Of a DNA stretch of 64,000 bases, positions 1-8,872 are shown in pieces. Under the pieces are notes generated by a model, which made no database searches, had not been told where the DNA came from, and worked only from the letters and a program-made list of their open reading frames with translations. The stretch covers positions 62,001 through 126,000 of the forward strand of contig NZ_AWFA01000045.1 in assembly GCF_000682675.1 (NCBI RefSeq), in the 5' to 3' direction. A program made the translations under genes and the position numbers. Position 1 is the first letter of the stretch. Each line of letters begins with the position of its first letter. This stretch comes from Hyphomonas pacifica (GTDB lineage: Bacteria > Pseudomonadota > Alphaproteobacteria > Caulobacterales > Hyphomonadaceae).

Positions 1-5
1 AGGGC

Positions 6-1040
6 ATGCAGGGTGACATGATCATCTACATGGTAGCCGCGCTGGCCTTTCTGGCGATTGCCGGCATCGGTGTTGCCATGACCTCTGAAAAGAACGAGGC
101 TGCGCGCAAGCGTGTAAGGGCCATCGGGTCTGGACAGACTATAAATGGCAAGGGCCGCGAAACGCGTATCCTGGATGAGAATGCCAAGCGCCGCCAGAAG
201 ACCCAAGAGATGCTGGACAAGCTGCGCAAGCAGGATCAGGAACGTCGCAAGTCCATCCGGCCACAGGATCTGAAGACAAGACTAACACAGGCCGGCCTTG
301 ATATTTCTCCCTCCATGTTCTGGCTGTTCTCGCTGGTGGCCGGTGTTTTCTGCGGGGGCTTTCTCTATCTCACCGGCTTTGATGGCCTGACGATCAGCGG
401 GATTGTCTTCAAGAGCCAGCCAGCCATTGTGGCTGGAGCCTTCTTTGCCGGCATGTTCGGCTTCCCGCGCTTCATGATCAACTCACTCACTGCACGTCGC
501 AACAAGAAGATGCTCAACCAGTTCGCTGATGCGCTGGACATCATTGTGCGGGGCGTTAAGTCAGGACTGCCATTGAATGAGTGTGTACGGATTATTGCCA
601 GAGAAAGCCCGGAGCCGCTGCGCTCGGAATTTGCCATTCTGGCAGACAATCTGGCTATGGGCGCTGGCATGGAGCGCTCACTCAACAGTTTCTACAAGCG
701 CGTGCCGCTGCAGGAAGTGAACTTCTTTGTCATCGTGCTGTTGATCCAGTCAAAGGCCGGTGGCAACTTGTCGGAAGCTCTGAACAATCTTTCAAACGTG
801 ATCCGGTCCCGGAAAATGATGCGAGAGAAGGTGAAGGCTATGTCTTCAGAGGCCAAGGCCTCTGCCATGATTATCGGGTCACTGCCATTCGTGGTCGGCT
901 TTCTCGTCTACCTGACAACTCCGGCCTACATCACCTTGCTGTTTACGGAAGAGACCGGGCACCTCTTTATTGCCATCGGTGTCGTGCTGATGACAATCGG
1001 TATTCTGACGATGCGCAAAATGATCAATTTCGATATGTAG
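6..1040 (+). CDS. tadB: Flp pilus assembly inner-membrane protein TadB
   Basis: A 344-residue type II secretion F-domain protein. TadB and TadC together form the inner-membrane platform of the tad/Flp pilus machine, on which the ATPase TadA acts. Visible are an N-terminal membrane helix (about residues 6-22), a charged cytoplasmic stretch rich in Lys/Arg, a hydrophobic pair near 105-155, the T2SSF helical domain around 170-290 (FADALDIIVRGVKSGLPL) and two C-terminal membrane helices. tadC follows after 10 bases, so they are cotranscribed. A second in-frame ATG at position 18 has AGGG four bases upstream and could be the true start. The rest of the locus lies left of the window. Confidence 0.92.
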   Translation: MQGDMIIYMVAALAFLAIAGIGVAMTSEKNEAARKRVRAIGSGQTINGKGRETRILDENAKRRQKTQEMLDKLRKQDQERRKSIRPQDLKTRLTQAGLDISPSMFWLFSLVAGVFCGGFLYLTGFDGLTISGIVFKSQPAIVAGAFFAGMFGFPRFMINSLTARRNKKMLNQFADALDIIVRGVKSGLPLNECVRIIARESPEPLRSEFAILADNLAMGAGMERSLNSFYKRVPLQEVNFFVIVLLIQSKAGGNLSEALNNLSNVIRSRKMMREKVKAMSSEAKASAMIIGSLPFVVGFLVYLTTPAYITLLFTEETGHLFIAIGVVLMTIGILTMRKMINFDM

Positions 1041-1050
1041 GGGAGGGGGC

Positions 1051-2055
1051 GTGATGTACAATACACTTGTTTCGCTGGCCCGCCCTGAGGCGGTGGCGTC
1101 AATTCTGGTGGCGCTGGCTGTGTTCGGCACAGTCCTGTCCATCATGTTGCCCTATCTGAAGACGGATAAACTCGAAACGCGCCTCAAGGCGGTGACGGAA
1201 CAGCGCGAGAAGCTGCGCAAGCAGAACAGGGCGGCCCTGGAAAGTCGCGGCCTGCGCCGGACCGACGACTCCATGGTTGGCAATATCTCTTCCAAGCTGA
1301 ACCTGGCCAAGGCGCTGGAAGACCCGAATGTTGCCGCGACATTGAGTCGGGCCGGTCTGCGCGGACCGGGGCCGCTGTCAGCCTTCTATTTCGCACGGAT
1401 GACGATGCCTTTTGTCGGCGCGTTCCTGATGTTTCTCTACATCTTCTATGTGAATGATCACGGCTTGCAGGGCCCGATGCGCTATGGCTCGCTGCTATTT
1501 GGCGCAGCGGCGGGATTCTATGCGCCCAATCTCTACGTCTCCAACCTGGCCCAGAAGCGCCAGAAATCGATTATGCGCGCCTTTCCGGATGCGCTGGACA
1601 TGCTGCTTATCTGCGTGGAGTCTGGCATGTCGATTGAAGTAGGCTTTTCAAAGGTCAGCCAGGAAATCGGCTCGGCCTCGCCGGAACTGGCCGAAGAGTT
1701 CGGCCTCACCGTGGCGGAATTGGCCTATCTGCCGGAACGTCGCCAAGCCTATGAAAACCTTGCCAAACGGACAGGACATGAAGGCGTGAAAGCCGTCTGT
1801 ATGGCGCTTGGACAGGCAGAGCGTTACGGCACGCCGCTGGGCGATGCGCTGCGCGTCATGGCCAAGGAAAACCGCGACATGCGCATGGCGCAGGCCGAGA
1901 AGAAGGCTGCCGCACTGCCAGCCCAGCTGACCGTGCCGATGATCCTGTTCTTCCTGCCGGTTCTGTTCCTTGTGGTGCTGGGACCGGCCTATCTCACCTT
2001 CAAGAAATCACAGCTGAGCGATGAAGCGCCAGCGCCTGTCACCCGCCAATCCTGA
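1051..2055 (+). CDS. tadC: Flp pilus assembly inner-membrane protein TadC
   Basis: A 334-residue T2SSF-domain protein, partner of TadB in the Flp pilus platform. Membrane helices are visible at about 15-35, 113-135, 145-165 and at the C-terminus (about 297-318, ILFFLPVLFLVVLGPAYL). The F domain includes FPDALDMLLICVESGMSI near residue 180. GTG at 1051 is followed by ATG at 1054; the purine-rich run GGGGAGGGGG just before could serve either. It ends 25 bases from the convergent tadD-like gene, with no obvious terminator between them. Confidence 0.92.
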   Translation: MMYNTLVSLARPEAVASILVALAVFGTVLSIMLPYLKTDKLETRLKAVTEQREKLRKQNRAALESRGLRRTDDSMVGNISSKLNLAKALEDPNVAATLSRAGLRGPGPLSAFYFARMTMPFVGAFLMFLYIFYVNDHGLQGPMRYGSLLFGAAAGFYAPNLYVSNLAQKRQKSIMRAFPDALDMLLICVESGMSIEVGFSKVSQEIGSASPELAEEFGLTVAELAYLPERRQAYENLAKRTGHEGVKAVCMALGQAERYGTPLGDALRVMAKENRDMRMAQAEKKAAALPAQLTVPMILFFLPVLFLVVLGPAYLTFKKSQLSDEAPAPVTRQS

Positions 2056-2080
2056 TTTGCTGCGTATTGATTGCGAAAGT

Positions 2081-3019
2081 CTAGTCGCCGGACCGGCGCA
2101 GGCGTAGACCTGTTGAGCTGGCCTCCGGTGGGGTCTCTTCGGGCTTGCTCGTGGCAACCGGCGGCGCAGACGATTTGGGCTTGGACTTTTGAACGGGCGG
2201 TGCAGCAGTCTTGGCGGCTGGAAGCTCCGTTTCCAGCGCGTCCCATGAGCGGACCGGCTGGATCATGTCCTGAAGCAGTTTCGTGTTTTGCTCCACCACG
2301 CCTTGCGGGGCATGGCGGCTGCTGATCTCGGCCATTTCGTCATACTTGCCCTGAAGCCCCAGAATGAGGGCAAGGTTTTCCGTAACGCGCAGGTCGGCGT
2401 CCGGCTGAGCTGCGGCCAGACGCAGCTTTTCTTCTGCGCCTTTCAGGTCTCCGCTGAGCGCCAGGGACAGGCCGTAATTGGTCAGGGTAGAGGTGCGGGT
2501 CGGTGCCAGCACCAGGGCTTGCGTATAGGCCAGCTGTGCATCCTTGTGACGGTCCAGCTTGTCCAGCGATGTACCTAACGCAGCCCAGGCTTCGGCACGC
2601 TCAGGCGCGGTGCGGGTCGCCTGCTCAAAGGCGCGGGCAGAGGCCACAAGATCGTTCTGCGCAGACAGGGCTTTGCCCAGCGCAATCAGCAGGTCGGGAT
2701 CACCGGGATGCACGACCAGAACCTGTGACAGAACTTCAATCGCGCGTTCATCAGAGCCGATCCCACGCAGCGCGTTGGCAAAGGTCAACGCCTTTTCCAG
2801 ATTATCTGGGTCCTTGGAATGTTCCTTGGCCCAGAAATTTGCCTTGGTCAGCGGGTCGGCCCGGTTAGCGGCCGCGACTTCTTCCGGTGTCGCTGGCTGC
2901 AGCGCGGCTTCCACCGCGCGGGCATAGTCCTGCTCTGCCTGATCGGTCGGGTCCGGACTTGTCGTGCAGGCGCTCAGCACGACAGCGAGTGCAGCCAGTG
3001 ACGTTTTGGCTCTGGACAT
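2081..3019 (-). CDS. tadD: TadD-like TPR lipoprotein
   Basis: A 312-residue secreted lipoprotein with tetratricopeptide repeats. The N-terminus has a signal peptide with a lipobox (LSAC, Cys18). At least four TPR units lie between about residues 70 and 230 (for example AWAALGTSLDKLDRHKDAQL). The C-terminus is a Pro/Lys/Ser-rich low-complexity tail. TadD lipoproteins act in the periplasm and help assemble the tad secretin. Position beside tadBC supports the name, though here it is on the opposite strand instead of following tadC. The TPR core alone would not separate TadD from other TPR lipoproteins. Confidence 0.75.
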   Translation of the reverse strand: MSRAKTSLAALAVVLSACTTSPDPTDQAEQDYARAVEAALQPATPEEVAAANRADPLTKANFWAKEHSKDPDNLEKALTFANALRGIGSDERAIEVLSQVLVVHPGDPDLLIALGKALSAQNDLVASARAFEQATRTAPERAEAWAALGTSLDKLDRHKDAQLAYTQALVLAPTRTSTLTNYGLSLALSGDLKGAEEKLRLAAAQPDADLRVTENLALILGLQGKYDEMAEISSRHAPQGVVEQNTKLLQDMIQPVRSWDALETELPAAKTAAPPVQKSKPKSSAPPVATSKPEETPPEASSTGLRLRRSGD

Positions 3020-3137
3020 GGACAGGCTCCGGGTTTGTATCAGTTATAGCCACAAGGGACTCTGGCGGCATGGCGTCAAGGATCGGTTAACGCCCCGGCA
3101 GATTCCATTAACTCTCGCCGCTGAAAGGCCTGTTTGA

Positions 3138-4502
3138 ATGCATAAGAGTTTCACCGCCGACCCCACGGGCGCCGTTGACGTCTTCCTCTACACATCTGCC
3201 GCCTTCAAAAATCTGGAGAACGATCCGTTCCCATCCGCGCGGGCGACAGCCAAGGCGCTCGGTTTTACGGCCTCGGCCGGACAGGTGGCGATGATCCCCG
3301 GGGAAGGGGGCACGCTGGCAAAGGTTTTGTTCGGTCTGGGCAAGGGAGAGGATGCCCTGGCCGTCGCGACCCTGTCAGGCAAGCTGCCCAAGGGAACCTA
3401 CAGAATTGCCGAGGCGGGTGGCCTGCCATTTGAACAGGTGGTCGCAGGCTGGGCAGACGGCGCGTACCGTTTTGACCGCTACCTGAAAGACAGGGCCAAG
3501 CCGCCCCGACTGCTTATCCCGGAAGGCGAGGATGCCGACGCGCTCAGCCGTGAGGCTGATGCCTGCGCCCTGTTGCGCGATCTGGTCAACACGCCCGCTC
3601 AGGATATGGGCCCGCAGCATGTCGAAGGCGCTATTGCCGAAATTGCCGACAAGTTCGGTGCGAAGCTGACGACCATTGTCGGAGATGATCTGCTGACAGA
3701 GAATTACCCCATGGTGCATGCCGTCGGTCGCGCCGCAACCTATGCCCCGCGCTTCATGGAGCTGGAATGGGGCGACCCGTCCAATACGCGCATCGCGCTA
3801 GTGGGCAAGGGTGTGACGTTTGACTCCGGCGGCCTGGATCTGAAGCCCGGTTCCGGCATGCGGATCATGAAGAAGGATATGGGCGGCTCTGCCCATGTCA
3901 TCGCGCTGGCGCAGCTGATCATGAGCGCCAATCTGCCGGTGCACCTGAAGCTGTACGTGCCATCGGTCGAGAATGCGGTGGCGGGGGATTCCTTCCGGCC
4001 GGGTGACGTGCTGACAAGCCGCAAGGGCCTGACCGTCGAAATTGACAATACAGATGCCGAGGGCCGTCTCATCCTGGCCGATGCGCTGACGCGTGCGTGC
4101 GAGGAAAAACCGGACGTTCTGATCGATTTCGCCACGTTGACCGGCGCAGCGCGTGTCGCTTTGGGGCCGGATCTTGCGCCTTACTACACCGATGACGAAA
4201 CCATGGCGGAGGCGATTGAGGCGGGCTCTCAAGTTTCCGGCGATCCGGTCTGGCGCATGCCGCTATGGGACCCGTACCTGGCAGACCTGCAAAGCCCGAT
4301 CGCAGACCTCGTCAATTCCGGCGGCCGGTTTGCAGGCTCCATCACGGCAGCGCTGTTCCTGAAGCAATTCGTGGATGCGCCTAGCTGGACGCATCTTGAT
4401 GTCTGGGCGTGGCGTCTTGGCAAGTATGGTCGCCCGGAAGGCGCTGCCGCCTGCGGTCTGCGCGCGATCTGGAAGACATTGCAGAACCGCTATTCGGCCT
4501 GA
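3138..4502 (+). CDS. M17 leucyl aminopeptidase family protein
   Basis: A 454-residue cytosolic dinuclear-metal aminopeptidase that removes N-terminal residues from peptides. The family signature NTDAEGRL is at 304-311. By alignment with E. coli PepA the metal ligands are Lys224, Asp229, Asp247, Asp306 and Glu308, with Lys236 and Arg310 in the catalytic site; all are present. The N-terminal domain is the divergent, shorter type. The stop codon directly abuts that of the convergent TPR gene: 4502 and 4503 are neighbouring bases. Start is the first ATG after a weak GAAAGG ribosome-binding site. Confidence 0.9.
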   Translation: MHKSFTADPTGAVDVFLYTSAAFKNLENDPFPSARATAKALGFTASAGQVAMIPGEGGTLAKVLFGLGKGEDALAVATLSGKLPKGTYRIAEAGGLPFEQVVAGWADGAYRFDRYLKDRAKPPRLLIPEGEDADALSREADACALLRDLVNTPAQDMGPQHVEGAIAEIADKFGAKLTTIVGDDLLTENYPMVHAVGRAATYAPRFMELEWGDPSNTRIALVGKGVTFDSGGLDLKPGSGMRIMKKDMGGSAHVIALAQLIMSANLPVHLKLYVPSVENAVAGDSFRPGDVLTSRKGLTVEIDNTDAEGRLILADALTRACEEKPDVLIDFATLTGAARVALGPDLAPYYTDDETMAEAIEAGSQVSGDPVWRMPLWDPYLADLQSPIADLVNSGGRFAGSITAALFLKQFVDAPSWTHLDVWAWRLGKYGRPEGAAACGLRAIWKTLQNRYSA

Positions 4503-5180
4503 TCAGTCGATAATTTCGGGGCTAAGCACCTGCACCTCTGACAGGCGCTTGGCTTCCCGAACACGACCGCGCAATACCAGTGTGTCGATATTCTCCGGAT
4601 CTGCCGCCATGGCCGCTTCCACATCGGCCATGGCCGGGTCCAGCTTGTCCAGGTTCAGGCGCGCTTCGGCGCGGAACTGGTACGCCGCCGCAAGGCCAGG
4701 CTTCAGCGAGATGGCCTTGTCAAGATCGGCTTCGGCCTCGGCCCATTTTTCCTGCATCAGATAGGCGCTTGCCCGGTCGATCAGCAGGTCCGGCACATTC
4801 GGTTTCAGTTTCAGCGCATTGGTCAGCGTCAGTTCGGCCGCTTCCGGCGCGCCAGCCTGCAGCCAGGCATTGCCGGCTTGTGTCAGATATTCAGCGCGTT
4901 GTTCCAGCGTGCCGCCATCGGTGGCATTGGCCAGACTTTCCAGGCGGGCGGCGCCTTCATCCGCGCGGCCAAGGGCGATCAGGGCGAGGGCCGTGCACTG
5001 GCGCGCGCCGGGTCGGTTACCCTGATAGGTCCAGGCGAGGCCGTCTTCATAGGCCTCTTCAGCGTCCACCTCGATCTTGGCCACACAGGCTTCGAGACGT
5101 TCAGCTTCGCGATTGTCGAGACGGGCCGTCGCGCTTTGCGACAGGAAGAGCGAGGCTGTGGCCAGGGCAAGGAGGGACAT
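4503..5180 (-). CDS. Exported TPR-repeat protein
   Basis: A 225-residue protein with a short signal peptide (cleavage probably after the Ala-Thr-Ala near residue 19) and three to four TPR units from about residue 90 to 215 (for example LLIDRASAYLMQEKWAEAEA). It is expected to act as a periplasmic scaffold; no specific partner can be read from the sequence. It is monocistronic, convergent with the M17 peptidase and divergent from the YeeZ-like gene. Precise role unknown. Confidence 0.8.
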   Translation of the reverse strand: MSLLALATASLFLSQSATARLDNREAERLEACVAKIEVDAEEAYEDGLAWTYQGNRPGARQCTALALIALGRADEGAARLESLANATDGGTLEQRAEYLTQAGNAWLQAGAPEAAELTLTNALKLKPNVPDLLIDRASAYLMQEKWAEAEADLDKAISLKPGLAAAYQFRAEARLNLDKLDPAMADVEAAMAADPENIDTLVLRGRVREAKRLSEVQVLSPEIID

Positions 5181-5241
5181 GGATCATGGGCTCCGAAGAC
5201 TATATGACTGGTCTTAGACCCGAGCGGAAAGGCCAGCGCAA

Positions 5242-6099
5242 ATGACAGATCAGCCATCTCTGCTTTTTGTCTTCGGACTTGGCTATAGCGCGTTGCAGCT
5301 GGCTGAGCGCCTGAAACCGCAGGGCTGGCAGGTGCATGGCACTGTGCGAACGGCTGAAAAAGCCGAGAAACTAAAGGCTGAGGGCATCGCCGCGCAAGTC
5401 TGGGCTGGGGAGGGGCGGCCGGATATTCCGGAACGGGCGCACTGGCTGGTGACGCTGCCTCCCGACTCTGATGGTTGCCCCGCTGCACGGGCTGCCAGCT
5501 ATGTCGAGGCAACGGCCGCATCGGTAACATATCTGTCGACTACCGGGGTTTATGGAGACCTGAATGGCGGCTGGGCCATGGAGTGGAGCCCCGTCAATCC
5601 GGGTTCTGACAGGGCAACGGCGCGGGTAAAGGCCGAACAGCAGTGGCTGGAGGCAACAGATGGGGCGCTGCGCAGCGTTCGCCTTCCAGGCATATACGGG
5701 CCAGGCCGCTCACCTTTCAACAAGCTGCGCAAAGGCAAGGCCACCCGCACAGTGAAACCGGGACAGGTTTTCTCCCGCGTGCATGTTGATGACATTGCGT
5801 CTGGCCTTGAGGCCCTGATGTTGCGTCCGCAGATCAGCGGCGTGTTTCATCTGTGTGATGACGCGCCCGCCCCGCCGCAGGATGTCACGGCCTATGCGGC
5901 TGAGTTGCTGGGCATTGCGCCGCCGCCTGAAGTGCCTTTTAACGAAGCTGATCTCAGCCCCATGGCGCGCAGCTTCTATGCCGAGTGCAAGCGGGTCTCC
6001 AATGCGCGGGCAAAGTCTGCGCTTGGCTGGCAGCCAGCTTACCGCACCTATCGCGAAGGGCTAAAAGCCGTGCTGAAGGCAGAAGAGAGTGCCTCATAA
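5242..6099 (+). CDS. NAD(P)-binding SDR/epimerase family protein (YeeZ-like)
   Basis: A 285-residue Rossmann protein of the extended/atypical SDR group. The nucleotide-binding motif is GLGYSA near residues 12-17. The region STTGVYGDLNGGW followed by RVKAEQQW matches the position of the catalytic Tyr/Lys region of NAD-dependent epimerases but is atypical. It most resembles the YeeZ group, whose substrate is not established. Its TAA stop overlaps the A-run of a terminator that serves the convergent PfpI gene. Confidence 0.8.
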   Translation: MTDQPSLLFVFGLGYSALQLAERLKPQGWQVHGTVRTAEKAEKLKAEGIAAQVWAGEGRPDIPERAHWLVTLPPDSDGCPAARAASYVEATAASVTYLSTTGVYGDLNGGWAMEWSPVNPGSDRATARVKAEQQWLEATDGALRSVRLPGIYGPGRSPFNKLRKGKATRTVKPGQVFSRVHVDDIASGLEALMLRPQISGVFHLCDDAPAPPQDVTAYAAELLGIAPPPEVPFNEADLSPMARSFYAECKRVSNARAKSALGWQPAYRTYREGLKAVLKAEESAS

Positions 6100-6127
6100 A
6101 AAAGCCCCCTCCGTGTTCGGAAGGGGC
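6098..6127 (-). terminator. Rho-independent terminator of the PfpI/DJ-1 gene
   Basis: Arms at 6104-6113 and 6118-6127 form a 10-bp stem with one mismatch around a TGTT loop. Read on the minus strand the stem is followed by six T (A-run 6098-6103). It lies just past the stop of the minus-strand gene and overlaps the stop codon of the plus-strand SDR gene. Confidence 0.8.
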
Positions 6128-6160
6128 AGGTATAGAGGGGTATTGTTATCGGTCGCGATA

Positions 6161-6739
6161 TCAGGCGGTGACAGACTCGCGTTGACGAGCGTGCTTGCCT
6201 TCACAGATTTCCTCAACAATCTTGGCGTTGAAGTCTCCGAGGTCATCCGGAGAGCGCGAGGTGACAAGGCCACCATCAACGACCACTGACTGGTCTTTCA
6301 CTTTACCGCCAGCATTGCGCAGATCCTGCTGGATGGCCGGGAAACCGGTGACTTCGCGTCCGTTCACCAGATTGGCAGAGATCAGGACCTGTGGGCCGTG
6401 ACAAATGGCGAAGACAGGTTTCTTCTGTTCAAAGAATTTTGAGACGAAGTCTTTCGCACGGTCATTTGTGCGCAGGGTGTCCGGGCTGAACAAACCGCCG
6501 GGGATCAGCAGGGCGTCGAAATCATCTGCCTTTGCCTCTTCCAGGGACATGTCGACATGGAAGCTGTCGCCATGCTCACGGTGCTTGTTCGCGTGGATGA
6601 AGCCTTTTTCAATGGAGACGATCTTTGTTTCTCCGCCTGCGGCTTCGATGGCTTCTTTCGGAGATGTCAGTTCGATCTGTTCAAATCCGTCCGCAGCCAG
6701 AATTGCGAGTTTACGACCTTCAGCGCGTTGGTTTGACAT
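6161..6739 (-). CDS. PfpI/DJ-1 family type 1 glutamine amidotransferase-like protein
   Basis: A 192-residue class I glutamine amidotransferase-fold protein of the PfpI/YhbO group, members of which are reported as stress-response deglycases or chaperones. The nucleophile elbow AICHGPQ carries Cys113 and His114, and Glu20 is the conserved acid that tunes the cysteine. I chose the ATG at 6739 because AAGGAGG sits nine bases upstream; the open frame continues 29 codons further but that part is not family-like. Monocistronic, with its own terminator downstream. Confidence 0.9.
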   Translation of the reverse strand: MSNQRAEGRKLAILAADGFEQIELTSPKEAIEAAGGETKIVSIEKGFIHANKHREHGDSFHVDMSLEEAKADDFDALLIPGGLFSPDTLRTNDRAKDFVSKFFEQKKPVFAICHGPQVLISANLVNGREVTGFPAIQQDLRNAGGKVKDQSVVVDGGLVTSRSPDDLGDFNAKIVEEICEGKHARQRESVTA

Positions 6740-6882
6740 GGAATATGCCTCCTTGCTTCGTGTTACCCGCGCTGCAACCCTTTGGGGGGGAACGCGGCGG
6801 ACAGGATCATCCCGTCCATCACACAATCAATGGGTGAGGCCCATGCCTTGTTCCGATTAAATACCGGAAATGTCTGCCAGTT

Positions 6883-7638
6883 TCAGCGGGCGACGTCGGC
6901 TATGTCGGCACAGGTTGCTTTCAGGCGTGCGATATCCTGCGGGCGGGAGAGGCGATGGTCGCCATCCTTGATCAGGGTAAAGACGAGATCCTCGCTGGTG
7001 ATGGCCTCGACAAGGCGCTCGGCGTGCCGCCATGGCACATCGGCATCCTGCATCCCCTGAAGGATGCGGACCGGCACACCCAGATCAATCGGTTCGTCCA
7101 GGATTTGCCAGTTCCGGCCATCTTCGATGAGCGCGCGGGTGATTGTGTAGGGGGCACCATAATCGGACGGGCGCAGCGTGAATCCCTTGTCCAGGATCTC
7201 TGCCTGCGCCTCTGCGGAAAATTCCGGCCACATCAGCTTTTCGGTAAAGTCCGGTGCGGGTGCAATCAGGACGAGACCGGCAATACGCTCGCGACGGGCA
7301 AGGGCTGACAGCAGCGCCATCCAGCTGCCCATGCTGGAGCCGACAAGGATCAGCGGCCCGGACGTGTGCGCGTCAATGGCTGCGAGTGCATCTTCGCGCC
7401 AGGCGGAAATCGTGCCATCTTCAAATGCGCCATCGGATTCGCCGTGGCCGGAATAATCGAACGCCAGGAAGCCATGGCCCTCTGCGCTGGCCCAGTTCTC
7501 CAACTCGGTCACTTTTGTGCCGCTCATGTCGGATTTGAAACCGGACAGCCAGACAAAGGTCAGGTCCGAACGAGACGGGGACGACACCCGGTAGGCGAGG
7601 CGGCGTCCTTCAGGGGAGGTGAAATAGGTCGTTGTCAT
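6883..7638 (-). CDS. Alpha/beta hydrolase (ABHD10-like)
   Basis: A 251-residue alpha/beta hydrolase. The nucleophile elbow GSSMG places the catalytic Ser at 102; the strand-turn DYSGHGESDG at 61-70 and DGDHRLS near the C-terminus (His228) fit the ABHD10-like subgroup, whose characterised members are thioesterases or acyl-glucuronide esterases. The likely catalytic Asp is in QDADVPW near 197-199. It is divergent from the glycosyltransferase gene at 7695. Substrate is not predictable from sequence. Confidence 0.85.
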   Translation of the reverse strand: MTTTYFTSPEGRRLAYRVSSPSRSDLTFVWLSGFKSDMSGTKVTELENWASAEGHGFLAFDYSGHGESDGAFEDGTISAWREDALAAIDAHTSGPLILVGSSMGSWMALLSALARRERIAGLVLIAPAPDFTEKLMWPEFSAEAQAEILDKGFTLRPSDYGAPYTITRALIEDGRNWQILDEPIDLGVPVRILQGMQDADVPWRHAERLVEAITSEDLVFTLIKDGDHRLSRPQDIARLKATCADIADVAR

Positions 7639-7694
7639 TCCTCTCCCGTTCCTCCATCTCTCTCGCCTGTCAAGCGAGTGGGAGGTAGCGCGCT

Positions 7695-8855
7695 GTGGAC
7701 GAATTCCCGGATCTGACCGGAAAGACCATTCTTCAGGTGGCCCCCGAACTGTCTGCGGGCGGGGTTGAGCGCACCGTGGTGGAAGTCACCGAAGCTGTTA
7801 TTAGTGCTGGCGGGCGGGCCTTGCTGGCGAGCAAGGGTGGACGGCTGGAGAAGGAGTTTGAATCGCTTGGCGGCGAACTCTTCCGCATGGATGCCAAGAC
7901 CAAGAACCCGATCACGCTGAAACTGAATGAGGGCAAGCTGAAGCGTCTGATCGAGCGGGAAGGGGTGGACCTGGTGCATGCCCGCTCCCGCGCGCCGGCT
8001 TGGAGTGCCTATAACGCCGCCCGCGCCATGGGTGTGCCGTTCGTGACGACCTATCATGGTGCGTATTCCGGAAAATCTTCCCTCAAGAAAAAATACAATT
8101 CGGTGATGGCGAAGGGCGACATCGTGATCGCCAATTCGCAATGGATTGCCGAACATGTGAAGGCAGAGCATGGCGTGCCGGACGAGAAGATCGTCACCAT
8201 TCCGCGCGGCGTGGATCTGGAGGTGTTTCACCCGATTGCCGTTGCGCCGTCGCGTGTAACCGCGATCCGTCAGTCCATGGGGCTGGAGAACGACAATCGC
8301 CTCGTTCTGCTGCTGCCGGGCCGTTTGACGGAATGGAAGGGCCAACTGGTCGCGATCGAGGCGCTGGGTTTGCTGGCCCCGGAAGAGCGCGAAAAGCTGG
8401 TGCTCGTGCTGGCCGGGGATGCGCAGGGCCGCAAGAATTATGTCACGCGTCTGGAAGAGGCCGTAGTCGCCAATGGGCTGGACCGGGGCGTGATCATGTC
8501 AGAACACATCACCGATATGCCCGCGGCCTACATGGCGAGCGACATTGTGTTGGCACCGTCCATCCGCCCGGAAGCCTTTGGCCGCGTGGCCGCAGAGGCG
8601 TCTGCCATGTGCCGCCCGGTCGTGGTGACGGATCATGGCGGCGGACGGGAAACCGTGATCGAGGGTGAAACCGGAGCCCGGGTCGAGCCGGGCAATGCGC
8701 AGTCGCTGGCCGGGGCCATCCGCGCCTTGATTTCCATAGGAGAAGAGGCCCGCAGCGGCATGGGACGGGCCGGCCAACTGCATGTTCGCAAGCATTTCTC
8801 CAAGCGGGGGCTTCAGGCGGCGACGCTCGGCGTCTATAAGACCCTGCTTGAATAG
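7695..8855 (+). CDS. Glycosyltransferase family 4 protein
   Basis: A 386-residue GT-B fold glycosyltransferase. The N-terminal acceptor domain starts with the typical ILQVAPELSAGGVERTV segment. The C-terminal donor domain carries the retaining-GT EX7E motif in PEAFGRVAAEA. The start is GTG at 7695, supported by GGAGGT at 7681-7686 with suitable spacing. A family 9 glycosyltransferase follows after 17 bases, so the two are probably cotranscribed and act on lipopolysaccharide core or another envelope glycan. Sugar specificity unknown. Confidence 0.9.
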   Translation: MDEFPDLTGKTILQVAPELSAGGVERTVVEVTEAVISAGGRALLASKGGRLEKEFESLGGELFRMDAKTKNPITLKLNEGKLKRLIEREGVDLVHARSRAPAWSAYNAARAMGVPFVTTYHGAYSGKSSLKKKYNSVMAKGDIVIANSQWIAEHVKAEHGVPDEKIVTIPRGVDLEVFHPIAVAPSRVTAIRQSMGLENDNRLVLLLPGRLTEWKGQLVAIEALGLLAPEEREKLVLVLAGDAQGRKNYVTRLEEAVVANGLDRGVIMSEHITDMPAAYMASDIVLAPSIRPEAFGRVAAEASAMCRPVVVTDHGGGRETVIEGETGARVEPGNAQSLAGAIRALISIGEEARSGMGRAGQLHVRKHFSKRGLQAATLGVYKTLLE

Positions 8856-8872
8856 GGAAAACCGAGGCAAGC